From NCBI RefSeq assembly GCF_900176465.1, contig NZ_FWXR01000008.1, positions 1-64,000 on the forward strand: a stretch of 64,000 bases of DNA, written 5' to 3'. This document shows, in pieces, positions 8,938 to 17,299 of the stretch; position 1 is the stretch's first letter, and every line of letters starts with the position of its first letter. Below the pieces are notes generated by a model. It saw only the letters and a program-made list of their open reading frames with translations, was not told where the DNA came from and searched no databases. The stretch is from Fulvimarina manganoxydans. GTDB taxonomy: Bacteria > Pseudomonadota > Alphaproteobacteria > Rhizobiales > Rhizobiaceae. The translations under genes and the position numbers were made by a program.

Positions 8938-9120
8938 GAAGAATCATCTGTCGCGAACGCTTTCGTCGCGTTTCATTTCGGGGCCGGTGCTGCCCGCAGA
9001 GCGAGCACTCTTAAAGCTCCTGTCGCAGGGGCGCGTTCATCCATGAACCAGCGAACGCGAGTTCCAGGATCCGATTAGGATTTTGTGCCGCGTGGTCCGA
9101 TCCAATTCCGAGGAAAAGGC

Positions 9121-9897
9121 ATGTCCGATCTCAAGAAGCGGCAGAGCACGTCCGACGGTCAATCTCTGCCCACCTGTTCATCTCACCACCGTCCTGGCAC
9201 CGTCGTCGGCAATGTCCATCGCCGCGTCTTCCTGGTCGGGCTGGCCGCCGTCGCCCTGTCAGGTTGCGTGGCCACGCAGGAGCGCGCGCGCTTGGTTGTC
9301 GCCGATGTTCCCGAACCGGAACCCGTCGTCCCCGCAATGTACCAGGCGATGCCGAACGAACGGTTCCCGATTCCCGCCGTCAACGTCAAGAGACTTGAGC
9401 CGCGGCTTTGGCGGCAGGTCGTCGATTATCCAACGGACGAACGCGTCGGAACCCTCGTCGTCGACACGCCAGCCAAGTATCTCTACCTCGTGAGGGAAGG
9501 CGGAGAAGCCATGCGATATGGCATCGGGGTCGGCCGCGATGGCTTCTCCTGGTCGGGACGTGCGGTCATTTCCTACAAGCGCAAATGGCCGACTTGGACC
9601 CCGCCCGCTGAAATGATCGAGCGGCAGCCCGAGCTGGCGCCGTACAGCGCCGCCAATGGCGGCATGCCGCCCGGTCTGGATAATCCCCTCGGAGCGCGGG
9701 CGCTGTATATCTTCCAGAACGGGCGAGACACGCTTTACCGCGTGCATGGCACCAACCAGGCCTGGTCGATCGGACGGGCGGTCTCCTCCGGCTGCATCAG
9801 GCTCCTGAACCAGGACGTCATCGATATCTATAGCCGCGTTCCGGATGGCGCCCCGATCGTGGTCATCCCGGATCCCGCAACTGCGGTGTCAGCCTAA
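9121..9897 (+). CDS. L,D-transpeptidase (YkuD domain), probable lipoprotein
   Basis: The 258-residue product has a twin-arginine-like start (H-R-R-V-F-L-V-G) leading to a lipobox L-S-G-C. The YkuD catalytic region H-G-T-N-Q-A-W-S-I-G-R-A-V-S-S-G-C-I-R-L provides the expected His and the S-x-G-C nucleophile. These enzymes crosslink peptidoglycan (3-3 bonds) or attach envelope proteins to it. GAGGAAAAGG lies just before the ATG at 9121. A second, shorter relative is at 15241-15795, so the island has two paralogues. The partner of the reaction cannot be told from sequence. Confidence 0.92.
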   Translation: MSDLKKRQSTSDGQSLPTCSSHHRPGTVVGNVHRRVFLVGLAAVALSGCVATQERARLVVADVPEPEPVVPAMYQAMPNERFPIPAVNVKRLEPRLWRQVVDYPTDERVGTLVVDTPAKYLYLVREGGEAMRYGIGVGRDGFSWSGRAVISYKRKWPTWTPPAEMIERQPELAPYSAANGGMPPGLDNPLGARALYIFQNGRDTLYRVHGTNQAWSIGRAVSSGCIRLLNQDVIDIYSRVPDGAPIVVIPDPATAVSA

Positions 9898-9951
9898 GCA
9901 TCCACGGGAGACCCTTGATCCAGCAGGCATGTGTGCGCCAGCCACACCGCC

Positions 9952-11097
9952 TTAATCCCACCCGCCCGCGAACGTGCGGTAGAAGATATGACGGCCGATC
10001 TTGTCGACCCGTTCCATTGCCTTCGCCCATCGCGGCTTGACATAGGTGGCATGATAATTGGTCGCGGACCCCACCGCCTGGATCCAGGTCTCTCCGGCCG
10101 TCACCTTGTGCGCGATGCGCTCGGCGACCGCATAGGCGCGCCGTTCGATGACGCGATCCTCGATGCCGTCGCAGGCGAACGAAAATTGACACCGATTTTT
10201 CCAGCTTTGGTTCTGGTACACCACGCCGCAGATGGTGTTCGGATAGGCCGGGTTGCGGACGCGGTTCAGGATCACTTGCGCAACGGCGGCCTGGCCCTTT
10301 TCGTCCTCGCCACGAGCCTCGAAGTAGATGGCGGTGGCAAGACAGCTTTGCTCCTTTTTTGAATAGGCGGCGACCGGCAGGGGCGTTGCCGCCCAGGAGT
10401 GATCTTTGGGCCCGAGCGGTGGAATGAAACCTTGCTCGCGCTTCAGAACGTGATCGAACACAGCCGATTTCGATCGCGGTCCGGGTGCCGGAGCATAGGC
10501 GAGGGTCAGGAGTTCGTCTTCCTTCTCCCCAGCTGCGCCGGCAACCGGAGGAGCGTTCGGCGCGAGCGCGGCGAAGCGGGAACTGACCGGCCTGTCAGAT
10601 TTGCCCTCTTCAGCCTGAGCCGGTTGAAAATCCGGCTTCCTGGAGCGGAAGCTCATCGCCCTCAGGACACGACTTTCCGCCGATTGCGGTCCGGCGAGCG
10701 CCGTGCGCATCTCAGCATCACCGACCGCGAGACCTGCTCGAAGGATGCTCTGCGGCGCTCCGATAGGCCTGCGGCGGGTTTCCCCAGATGCGGCGATGAC
10801 ACGCCCGCCCTTTTCAGCAAGAGTGGAGGACGCCATGGACCGCGGGACCGGGACGGTGCTCAAGGTCTTTGCCGATGAAGCGGGGAAGGCTGGGGCTGGA
10901 AGCGCAGCCTCTTTGAGCTCCGTGGCTTCGAACGTCGCGGCGACGCTTGCCAACTGTTCGGCCAAGCCGGTCGCGTCAGTCGAAGCCGCCGATCTTTCCT
11001 GAAACGCTGCTTCTTCGGTCAAAGCCGGGACCAGAAGGATCGAAATTGCGGTGACCAGGCCGGCACGCACCGCGGCCGAGTGAATGAGAGCTCTCAC
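9952..11097 (-). CDS. SleB-type cell wall hydrolase
   Basis: The 381-residue product has an N-terminal hydrophobic export segment, about 200 residues of low-complexity Ala/Pro/Ser-rich sequence, and a C-terminal Hydrolase_2 (SleB) domain. The domain shows A-T-A-I-Y-F-E-A-R-G-E (catalytic Glu region), V-I-L-N-R-V, Y-P-N-T-I-C-G-V-V-Y-Q and C-Q-F-S-F-A-C-D-G. It is a probable peptidoglycan lytic transglycosylase or amidase of the periplasm. I take the GTG at 11097. A TTAACC...GGTTAA inverted repeat lies about 90 bases upstream. It faces the L,D-transpeptidase gene convergently. Confidence 0.9.
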   Translation of the reverse strand: MRALIHSAAVRAGLVTAISILLVPALTEEAAFQERSAASTDATGLAEQLASVAATFEATELKEAALPAPAFPASSAKTLSTVPVPRSMASSTLAEKGGRVIAASGETRRRPIGAPQSILRAGLAVGDAEMRTALAGPQSAESRVLRAMSFRSRKPDFQPAQAEEGKSDRPVSSRFAALAPNAPPVAGAAGEKEDELLTLAYAPAPGPRSKSAVFDHVLKREQGFIPPLGPKDHSWAATPLPVAAYSKKEQSCLATAIYFEARGEDEKGQAAVAQVILNRVRNPAYPNTICGVVYQNQSWKNRCQFSFACDGIEDRVIERRAYAVAERIAHKVTAGETWIQAVGSATNYHATYVKPRWAKAMERVDKIGRHIFYRTFAGGWD

Positions 11098-11180
11098 GCG
11101 GCAGTCAATCTCTTTTTCGAAGTCGTAAACGGCATGCCCGGCTTCTGCCCCCCATTCAGGATTGAGCCGAGAATCAGATA

Positions 11181-11201
11181 TTAACCTTAGCGAGGGGTTA
11201 A
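11181..11201. promoter_or_regulatory. Inverted TTAACC/GGTTAA pair upstream of the SleB gene
   Basis: TTAACC (11181-11186) and GGTTAA (11196-11201) face each other across nine bases in the region upstream of the SleB hydrolase gene. The words match half-sites of the CtrA-like box at 490, but the spacing (TTAA to TTAA 13 bases) is not the canonical seven. It could be two half-sites or an unrelated operator. Confidence 0.25.
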
Positions 11202-11721
11202 CGGGGCCTGGGAGGCAACAATATGGCGAGCGGCCAAACGCGCTGAACGTCGACGCATAGGCGCCGCGGAGGTGCCGGTCCCTTGAGCCTGTGCCCGCGA
11301 GCCGTCCCTATTCCGCTCTCTGATGCAGTTTGTTCGGGCTTCTCGTGGGAGATGGTCGAGAACTTGGATCCGCTGTCCCGTGATGAATGCATCAAGCAAC
11401 AGGCCTTGGTCAGTATCCCCGGCCCGTCCGCCGACGCGCGGGCGGTCGTGCAGTCGGCATAGGAGCGCCTGCATGAGGATTTCGGGATCGATCACGCCAC
11501 GACTCAGATCGATTTCGAACCTGGAGATCGGGATAGTGAAGGCGTCGAAGGCCCGACACGCGCTCGTGAGGCCCACGTCTCTGGCGCACGTTACAAGAGC
11601 GGACCGGGAATACCGGAAACACGTACCAGCAGGGTGGAGAGTTCGAGCGCCTCGCAGGCCTGAGTGGAACAGAACGAAGGGGCCAGTTGCGAGCGCATCT
11701 CCTGCCAGTTGAGGAAAATTC
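11202..11721. other. Gene-free stretch with a possible CDF C-terminal remnant
   Basis: I see no intact gene here. In the plus frame just after 11458 (following a TAG) the encoded string E-R-L-H-E-D-F-G-I-D-H-A-T-T-Q-I resembles the end of a cation diffusion facilitator's cytoplasmic domain (family pattern L-x-x-x-F-G-I-x-H-x-T-x-Q). The flanking codons do not continue the resemblance. It may be a decayed fragment; a truncated CDF N-terminus lies at 17076. Confidence 0.3.
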
Positions 11722-12267
11722 TCACGGAGCTGTTGCGGCGATGAACATGACCCAGCACTCTCGAACGCGGCGTTGCTGGACGCTCGTTCCGACCCAGCCG
11801 GAACCGATCAAGGTCAGCCGAATGTCTTCGCCGACGGCAAAGGCATCCTGCCATGACGACTGGCACTCCGTCACGACGGCGATGGCTCCCCCAGCCCGCG
11901 TCTTGCCTCGAAGATTACGAGAGAAGTGCCTGAGTTCGGCTGCCAACGAGCCTGGGGGCGCTTTCACCAGCACCCGGTCGAAAGGCGTCCCCAGGTCGCT
12001 CGCCGTTTGCAGATCGCCCCAACGCAAACCGAGAGTTCCCATTAGCCTCGGCACGCGATGGAAGCGGCAGGCCAGCACGAGCTTGAACAGGCACCGCTCG
12101 ATGCCGACCACCTTTAAGACACCCCGAGCCAGACATCCGGCGACATCGTCGCCGGTTCCGCAGCCGAGCAACAAGACGCGCTGATCCGGCCGAAGATCAA
12201 GCTGGTCCAGAACCCATCGGTTGCGCTGCATTCGGATCCAAGTCATGGCGCGTCGCATCGCATGCAA
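11722..12267 (-). CDS. Class I SAM-dependent methyltransferase-like protein
   Basis: The 181-residue product shows motif I of Rossmann methyltransferases, V-L-L-L-G-C-G-T-G-D-D-V, followed by an acidic end of strand two (V-V-G-I-E-R) and a D-R-V-L-V-K-A-P-P motif IV region. It is short, and the N-terminus could begin at one of three nearby ATGs. Motif IV with a K-x-P-P arrangement recalls RNA (C5-cytosine) methyltransferases of the RsmB type, but the catalytic cysteines of that family are not obvious. Substrate unknown. It lies alone on the minus strand. Confidence 0.6.
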   Translation of the reverse strand: MHAMRRAMTWIRMQRNRWVLDQLDLRPDQRVLLLGCGTGDDVAGCLARGVLKVVGIERCLFKLVLACRFHRVPRLMGTLGLRWGDLQTASDLGTPFDRVLVKAPPGSLAAELRHFSRNLRGKTRAGGAIAVVTECQSSWQDAFAVGEDIRLTLIGSGWVGTSVQQRRVRECWVMFIAATAP

Positions 12268-12609
12268 TCATAAGCTTGCCGAACATAACACTGGATTCCG
12301 GATATTGTGCGCATATGCCCCGGCAGGCGAGCAAAGCGCCTCTCCTTTGAAGCAGGAGATCTCGAGGGGGCGCAAACAGCAATCCAGGCGGCGAAGAGCT
12401 TCGAAGAACAGAATTTGATTTAGGTCATCTCAGGGAACGCATGCAAGAGACGAGTTCATCCGAAAGACAAACTTCTCGATCCCGCAGTGCTGTTTCTCTC
12501 CGTGCTCGTGCTGGTCGCCGCTATGGACTTGCGGCTCCTTGGGATGACTGAAGCGGGAAATCGGGCACCGGTCCCCGACCCTGGCATACAGGCCGCAATT
12601 ATTCCCAGA
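12268..12609. other. Non-coding stretch
   Basis: These ~340 bases contain only short frames without recognisable features. No strong hairpin or promoter-like dyad was seen. Confidence 0.4.
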
Positions 12610-12858
12610 TCAGCTCTCCCCTCGCGAGAACCGATCGCCGGCGGGCGACCTGAGATACGCGCTGGCGGCGAACACCGCGAGGACGATCGCCCAGCCCGCA
12701 ACCGCCCACCGGACGGCCGGAGAGACCATGGTGACACCGAAAATGAGCTGAATGAGCTGCACGACGATGAAGCCCGTACACACGCCGAAGACGAGGCCGA
12801 CAAGGGCGTAAACCAAGGAGCATATTCCGACCGCCAGATTGTGCAGAAATCGTTTCAT
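12610..12858 (-). CDS. Small two-helix membrane protein, unknown
   Basis: The 82-residue product has two hydrophobic segments (about residues 8-40 and 47-67) separated by a short polar turn and a polar tail. GGAAAG lies seven bases before the ATG, a good ribosome binding site. It sits 93 bases downstream of merR on the same strand and may be cotranscribed with it. No family was recognised. Confidence 0.5.
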   Translation of the reverse strand: MKRFLHNLAVGICSLVYALVGLVFGVCTGFIVVQLIQLIFGVTMVSPAVRWAVAGWAIVLAVFAASAYLRSPAGDRFSRGES

Positions 12859-12951
12859 CAGCGCTTTCCATCCAGCGGACCATTGACTGAAGACGTGGAT
12901 AAAACCTCCAGCCGCTGTAGGAGCAAGCGATACTTCGGCGGCCTTCCGAAC

Positions 12952-13386
12952 TCACCCGCTCGCCAAGTGGTGCTGACAATGGGCGTGGTCCGCGAGCGTC
13001 TGAATGACGCGGCAGTCACACACCCGCCCGTGCCCGCATTCATCGATCATGCGCTGAAGCTCCTTGCGAAGCAGGTTCAACTGGTTGATCCGGTGGTCCA
13101 CTCCCTTGAGGTGATGACGGGCGATCCGGTCGGCCTCTTGGCACGAGGCGTTGGGCCTCTCTGCCATGGCAAGGAGACCTTGTATGTCCTCGATCTCGAA
13201 CCCGAGCTCGCGCGCATGCCGGATGAAGGTAAGGCGGTCGATCTCCTCTTCGCCGTACTGGCGACGGTTGCCGCTGGTGCGGATCGGAGACGAGATCAGG
13301 CCGATTTCCTCGTAAAACCGGATGGTCGTGACCTTCACACCGCTGCGCTTTGAAGCCTCGCCGATGGAAAATCCACGCTCAGCCAT
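12952..13386 (-). CDS. MerR family metal-responsive regulator (CadR/PbrR/ZntR-like)
   Basis: The 144-residue protein has the MerR winged helix at the N-terminus (F-S-I-G-E-A-S-K-R-S-G-V-K-V-T-T-I-R-F-Y-E-E-I-G-L in outline), a long dimerisation helix, and a C-terminal metal loop. Candidate ligands are Cys in N-A-S-C-Q-E and the cluster C-G-H-G-R-V-C-D-C, plus H-A-H-C-Q-H-H. This cysteine/histidine-rich tail fits divalent metal sensors rather than Cu(I) sensors. It is transcribed divergently from a DUF1624 gene across a MerR-type operator (13394-13424), and the same operator occurs at 2626 and 18798. It is the only MerR protein here and the natural regulator of all three. Confidence 0.9.
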   Translation of the reverse strand: MAERGFSIGEASKRSGVKVTTIRFYEEIGLISSPIRTSGNRRQYGEEEIDRLTFIRHARELGFEIEDIQGLLAMAERPNASCQEADRIARHHLKGVDHRINQLNLLRKELQRMIDECGHGRVCDCRVIQTLADHAHCQHHLASG

Positions 13387-13393
13387 TTTTCGC

Positions 13394-13424
13394 TTGCTCC
13401 TCTAGTTGCTATAGGAGCTAAGGG
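13394..13424 (+). promoter_or_regulatory. MerR-type operator between merR and DUF1624
   Basis: TTGCTC (13394-13399) is followed by a dyad CCTCTAG-TTG-CTATAGG (13399-13415), one mismatch from perfect. A weak -10, TAAGGG, stands at 19-base spacing (13419-13424). The plus orientation points to the DUF1624 gene at 13577. On the other strand the GAGGAG inside the dyad also serves as the merR ribosome binding site, so regulator binding would also affect merR expression. Confidence 0.7.
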
Positions 13425-13576
13425 CGGCCAGGACGATGATCAAGGAGCTGTTCGATGACCTCTTCCCTTTCTGGACGTTCGGGCGCTGTGCGCTCCACCG
13501 ATCTTGCAGAGAAGCAGGCTCGTCTGGCAGCAGAACGCCGAGCGGCCTGTTTCCTGATTGGCGGCCGCGGCATCTG

Positions 13577-14371
13577 ATGTCGGCTGTCTTTGAAAGCCGG
13601 AACGACACCGCAACCGGCGTAAGCGACGTCCAAACCAAGCCTGCCCCGTCCGCTCGGTACATCTTCGTCGATGTATGGCGCGGCTTGGCCATCATCGGCG
13701 TCGTCGTCTATCACTTCGGCTGGGACCTGAATTTCTTCGGGTACATTACGCCCGATCTGATGTTCAGCGAGCCGGTAACGGCCTTCGCACGCGTCCTTGC
13801 CGGCTCCTTCATGTTCCTCGCCGGCGTCAGCCTTGTCCTGGCCCACCACAGCAAAGTTCTCTGGCGCAAGTTTCTCAAACGGCTCGTCAAACTTGTCGCC
13901 GCCGCAGCCGCGATTTCGATCATCACCTATTTCCTGTTTCCCGAAGGGTTCATCTATTTCGGGGTCCTGCATTCGATCGCGGTGGCCTCGGTCCTCGGGC
14001 TCGCCTTTCTCCGTCTTCCGATTGGGCTCGTCTTCCTGGCGTCCCTTGCGATGCTCGCGGCGCCTCTCTTCTTCGAGACATCTCTCTTCGATCCCAGGAT
14101 CCTCGCCTGGATCGGCTTCGCCGCCGAGCCCCCGATGGCGAACGACTTCGTTCCCGTGTTTCCGTGGTTCGGCGTCACGCTCGCCGGGGTTGGCTCAACT
14201 CGGCTTTTCCTGTCCAGACGAGCAGTGCGGGATGCACCGCCAAAGCCTGCAAACGGAGCCGTTGTCAGGAGAGTGGCGTGGATCGGGCAACAGACGCTGC
14301 CCATCTACCTTCTCCACCAACCGCTTCTGTTTATCGGCTTCGTCGTCTTCACCATCTTTTCGGAGACATAG
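13577..14371 (+). CDS. DUF1624 heparan-alpha-glucosaminide N-acetyltransferase-like membrane protein (copy 1)
   Basis: The 264-residue protein has about seven hydrophobic helices. The first carries the acyltransferase signature D-V-W-R-G-L-A-I-I-G-V-V-V-Y-H-F-G-W-D-L with the conserved His. Later segments include F-Y/I-Y-F-G-V-L-H-S-I and the terminal L-P-I-Y-L-L-H-Q-P. These features define the DUF1624/HGSNAT-like membrane acetyltransferases. A paralogue at 19402-20211 shares the same order and motifs. The gene lies downstream of a MerR-type operator. An acyl transfer to an envelope glycan or lipid is inference. The start is uncertain (frame open to 13436). Confidence 0.85.
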   Translation: MSAVFESRNDTATGVSDVQTKPAPSARYIFVDVWRGLAIIGVVVYHFGWDLNFFGYITPDLMFSEPVTAFARVLAGSFMFLAGVSLVLAHHSKVLWRKFLKRLVKLVAAAAAISIITYFLFPEGFIYFGVLHSIAVASVLGLAFLRLPIGLVFLASLAMLAAPLFFETSLFDPRILAWIGFAAEPPMANDFVPVFPWFGVTLAGVGSTRLFLSRRAVRDAPPKPANGAVVRRVAWIGQQTLPIYLLHQPLLFIGFVVFTIFSET

Positions 14372-14416
14372 ACGGTCGGAGGCCCGCCCATCATCCTCAA
14401 ATTATGGAGACCAGCA

Positions 14417-15196
14417 GTGATCGCACCTATGAGCCGACGCAGAGCTCAAGCAGTTACTTCAATGCAGCCACCTCGCGAAATCGCAGGGCTCGTTCCGGGC
14501 GTTTTTCTTCTCGCGATCCTCGGATGCTCGGCGGTCGGGAGCACCAGCGCAGCGGCACAACCGGCAACCGAGGCGGAGACGGCGCAAACGGCAACTTCAG
14601 CAGCGGGCGTTGCCACAGGCGTCGAGGCGCCGGAGTCCTCTGGCTCGGCGGATGTCGCCGAGTTGATGGCCGAGGGCCCGCTGCCCGACATTGTGATCGG
14701 CGATCCGAACGCGCCCGTCACCATCGTCGAATATGCCTCGATGACCTGCGGCCACTGCGCAAACTTCCACGAGAACAGCTATCCGGCGATCAAGGCAGAC
14801 TACATCGACACCGGCAAGGCCAAGCTGATCATCCGGGAGTTCCCGTTCGATCCGCGCGCGCTGGCAGCTTTCATGCTGGCGCGCTGCACGCAAGACGACG
14901 CCAGGCGCACCGCGATGATCGATGTCCTGTTCCAGCAGCAGGACAAGTGGGCGAGGGCGGAAAACGCCTCGACGGCGCTCCTCAACATCGCCAAGCTGGC
15001 CGGATTCACCCAGGAAAGCTTCGCCGCCTGCCTGAACGATAAGGAACTCCAGCAGAAGATCGTTGAAACGCAGGAGCGCGGTCAGCAGGAGTTCGGCGTC
15101 GATGCGACCCCGACCTTCTTTGTGAATGGCGACAAGCACGCCGGCGCGTTGTCTCCCGAGCAGATGGCCGCCGTCATTGAACAGAAGCTTGAGTGA
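14417..15196 (+). CDS. DsbA family thiol-disulphide protein, lipoprotein-like
   Basis: The 259-residue product has a hydrophobic N-terminal segment ending in a possible lipobox (A-I-L-G-C), a Thr/Ala/Glu-rich linker, then a DsbA/DSBA-like thioredoxin domain. Its active site is M-T-C-G-H-C (CxxC) and its cis-Pro loop is V-D-A-T-P-T-F-F-V-N-G. Proteins of this form oxidise or reduce thiols in the periplasm; C-G-H-C is close to DsbA C-P-H-C. GGAGA precedes the GTG at 14417; ATGs at 14432 and 14462 are alternatives. The gene stands between metal-regulated and L,D-transpeptidase genes. Confidence 0.88.
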   Translation: MIAPMSRRRAQAVTSMQPPREIAGLVPGVFLLAILGCSAVGSTSAAAQPATEAETAQTATSAAGVATGVEAPESSGSADVAELMAEGPLPDIVIGDPNAPVTIVEYASMTCGHCANFHENSYPAIKADYIDTGKAKLIIREFPFDPRALAAFMLARCTQDDARRTAMIDVLFQQQDKWARAENASTALLNIAKLAGFTQESFAACLNDKELQQKIVETQERGQQEFGVDATPTFFVNGDKHAGALSPEQMAAVIEQKLE

Positions 15197-15240
15197 TCAG
15201 GGAAGTGGTCGAACGGCCGCAGCAAAGGACACGTGAGTGG

Positions 15241-15795
15241 TCACTGCACTACCACCACCTCGGCTCCAACGCTGACGCGATCATAGAGGTCGATGATGTG
15301 GTCGTTGATCATTCGGATGCAGCCGTTCGAGACGGCCTTACCGATGGAGGATGGCTCGGTGGTCCCGTGGATCCGGTAAAGGGTATCCTGACCGTTGCGG
15401 TAGAGGTAAAGCGCCCGGGCGCCGAGAGGGTTTCCCGGGCCGCCCTTCAAGCCGCCGGCGTATTTGGCATACTTTGCCGGCTCGCGCCTGATCATGTTCG
15501 GTGTAGGCGTCCATCGCGGCCATTCAGCCTTTCTTCCGACTACGGCAGCGCCGGAAAAGACCAGACCTGCCCGGCCGACGCCGATGCCATAGCGTCGAGC
15601 ATAGCCGGCTTCCTCCATGAGGTAAAGGAACTTCGCCTTCGGGTCGACAATGATGGTGCCGGGCTCGTATCCGGGGAGAAGAACGATTTGCGGCAGATAT
15701 CGCGGATCGAGCTGAAACACATCATGTGCAGCCGCCGGTTCTGGCAGCGCGGCGAATGCAAGGATGCCCGCCAAAAACCTCCGTCGGTTGGTCAT
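15241..15795 (-). CDS. L,D-transpeptidase (YkuD), Tat-exported
   Basis: The 184-residue product begins with a twin-arginine signal (N-R-R-R-F-L-A-G) and cleavage near P-A-A-A. The YkuD core follows, with R-I-H-G-T-T-E-P-S-S-I-G-K-A-V-S-N-G-C-I-R-M carrying the catalytic His and Cys. AGGAGACGAGAG lies before the ATG. It is a shorter paralogue of the protein at 9121-9897 (same R-Y-G-I-G-V-G-R and N-P-L-G-A-R-A-L-Y blocks). It points toward the DsbA gene, convergent with it. Confidence 0.92.
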   Translation of the reverse strand: MTNRRRFLAGILAFAALPEPAAAHDVFQLDPRYLPQIVLLPGYEPGTIIVDPKAKFLYLMEEAGYARRYGIGVGRAGLVFSGAAVVGRKAEWPRWTPTPNMIRREPAKYAKYAGGLKGGPGNPLGARALYLYRNGQDTLYRIHGTTEPSSIGKAVSNGCIRMINDHIIDLYDRVSVGAEVVVVQ

Positions 15796-16030
15796 CTCTC
15801 GTCTCCTGCATCATTATGCGGTGACTGATATTTTAAGCCAAGAACCGTGAATCTTTGGTTGCCCAGGAAGACAAGTGCCTCACAAAAATGCGGTGTCCTC
15901 GCGAGCAACGCAGAGTTTAGGCCAAGCATGCCTAAGCCCGTGTCCATTTTTTGGATTGTTTGTCTTTCGCTTTGATTGGATAAAATCAGTGTGCATTAGG
16001 GACAATCATTTCTGGAAAAGACGTCTAGGT

Positions 16031-17026
16031 ATGTATCTGGCGAGCGTCGCTGTATTCTTTGGCGCTTTAACATTGCTCCCCCGACTTGCCGAAGCGCATA
16101 TGGCTAGCTCGCCGGAGGGGCCCGCCGATCTTTCGTCAGCCTGGACGTTGGATCCGATTGTCCTCGCCATGTTCGTGGTGATCGCTGCCGGCTATGCGGT
16201 GGGAGTCGGGCAGCTATGGCGCCGGGCAGGGATCGGGCGCGGGATCGCCCCATGGAAAGTCGCGAGCTTCGCGGCGGGCATGGCTAGCTTCTTTCTCGCG
16301 ATGGTCTGGCCGCTCGACGCGCTCGGGGAAGTCCTGTTCTCGGCGCATATGGCACAGCACATCGTGCTGACCGCGGTTGTTCCGCCGCTGCTCTGGCTCG
16401 GGCGCCCGGTGATCCTGGTCTGGAGCCTTCCGCCTCGCGGTCGGCGAGTTGTCGGAGCTCTTCTACGAGCCCGCCTGCTGCGCAAGCTCTGGAATTGGAT
16501 GACGCTGCCGTTCCCGGCTTTCGTGATCGAAGCACTTGTCCTTTGGGGCTGGCATGCTCCCAGCGCCATCGAAGCCGCTCTCGAGAACGGTGCGATCCAC
16601 GCCGCCATGCATTTCAGCTTTTTCATGGGCGGTCTTTTGTTCTGGCACGCGCTGGCCCACGCGGGCCGTCGGCAAGGTGTCGGATATGCCGAGACGGCCG
16701 GTCTGTCGTTCCTGACGATGATGCATACAGGATTACTCGGCGCGCTCCTCACCTTTGCTCCCAGACCGCTCTACCTCGGCTATGGCGACAGTCCGCTCAC
16801 CTGGGGCCTGACGCCGCTCGAAGACCAGCAGATTGCGGGTCTCATCATGTGGGTGATTTGCGGCATGATCTACATAGTCGCCGGCATCGTCCTGCTCGCA
16901 GCATGGATCCGTCAATTTGAGCGACGACACGCCTCCGTCCCTTCCATCCTCAGCCAGTACCGGCCAGGAATTTCAAGCGCACCTTTGGGCGGCGCGGATC
17001 GAAGCCCACACTCGGAGCAAGGCTGA
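16031..17026 (+). CDS. CtaG-type cytochrome c oxidase assembly membrane protein (Caa3_CtaG)
   Basis: The 331-residue protein has a signal-like first helix and about seven further membrane helices. Conserved features are S-A-H-M-A-Q-H-I-V-L-T with paired His in the second core helix, W-G-W-H-A-P, M-H-F-S-F-F-M-G and M-M-H-T-G-L-L-G. These match the Caa3_CtaG family, involved in copper delivery to or assembly of cytochrome oxidases. With PCu(A)C, SCO and DUF411 in the same island it makes a copper-handling set. The ATG at 16031 was preferred because it starts the hydrophobic signal; the frame is open to 15875. Confidence 0.85.
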   Translation: MYLASVAVFFGALTLLPRLAEAHMASSPEGPADLSSAWTLDPIVLAMFVVIAAGYAVGVGQLWRRAGIGRGIAPWKVASFAAGMASFFLAMVWPLDALGEVLFSAHMAQHIVLTAVVPPLLWLGRPVILVWSLPPRGRRVVGALLRARLLRKLWNWMTLPFPAFVIEALVLWGWHAPSAIEAALENGAIHAAMHFSFFMGGLLFWHALAHAGRRQGVGYAETAGLSFLTMMHTGLLGALLTFAPRPLYLGYGDSPLTWGLTPLEDQQIAGLIMWVICGMIYIVAGIVLLAAWIRQFERRHASVPSILSQYRPGISSAPLGGADRSPHSEQG

Positions 17027-17075
17027 ACCGCGCTTTGTGTGAGGTCCATCAATTGATACTGGAGAGGCGAAACTG

Positions 17076-17255
17076 ATGCACGACCACTCGGAAAGCAGCG
17101 CGGCAGGCAGGGGAAAGTGCCTGCTGATTGTGATCGCGCTCAATGTCGGCATCACGGTGGCTCAGATTGTCGGGGGCCTGATCTCCGGCAGCCTCTCGGT
17201 GCTTGCCGATGCCGCCCACAACGCCAGCGATGCCGCTACGTGTTGGAGAGCATGA
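17076..17255 (+). pseudogene. Truncated CDF cation efflux protein (N-terminal fragment)
   Basis: From the ATG at 17076 (GGAGAGG about nine bases before it) the first ~53 residues are those of a cation diffusion facilitator. They comprise a His-containing leader, helix one (C-L-L-I-V-I-A-L-N-V), and the diagnostic G-S-L-S-V-L-A-D-A-A-H-N-A-S-D block. The frame then leaves the family and stops after four unrelated codons. Full-length CDF proteins have about 300 residues. The break falls just before the pRiA4b ORF-3 gene, so an insertion or deletion joined the two. Confidence 0.8.
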
Positions 17256-17299
17256 AAAACTTGGGGGCGCTCCGATGGTTGGGCTAGGCTCCAGAAGTC

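Noticed and set aside
13675..15042. Plus-strand open frame of 455 aa
   Set aside because: Out-of-frame with DUF1624 copy 1 and the DsbA gene, whose motifs are clear; Arg/Pro-rich shadow.
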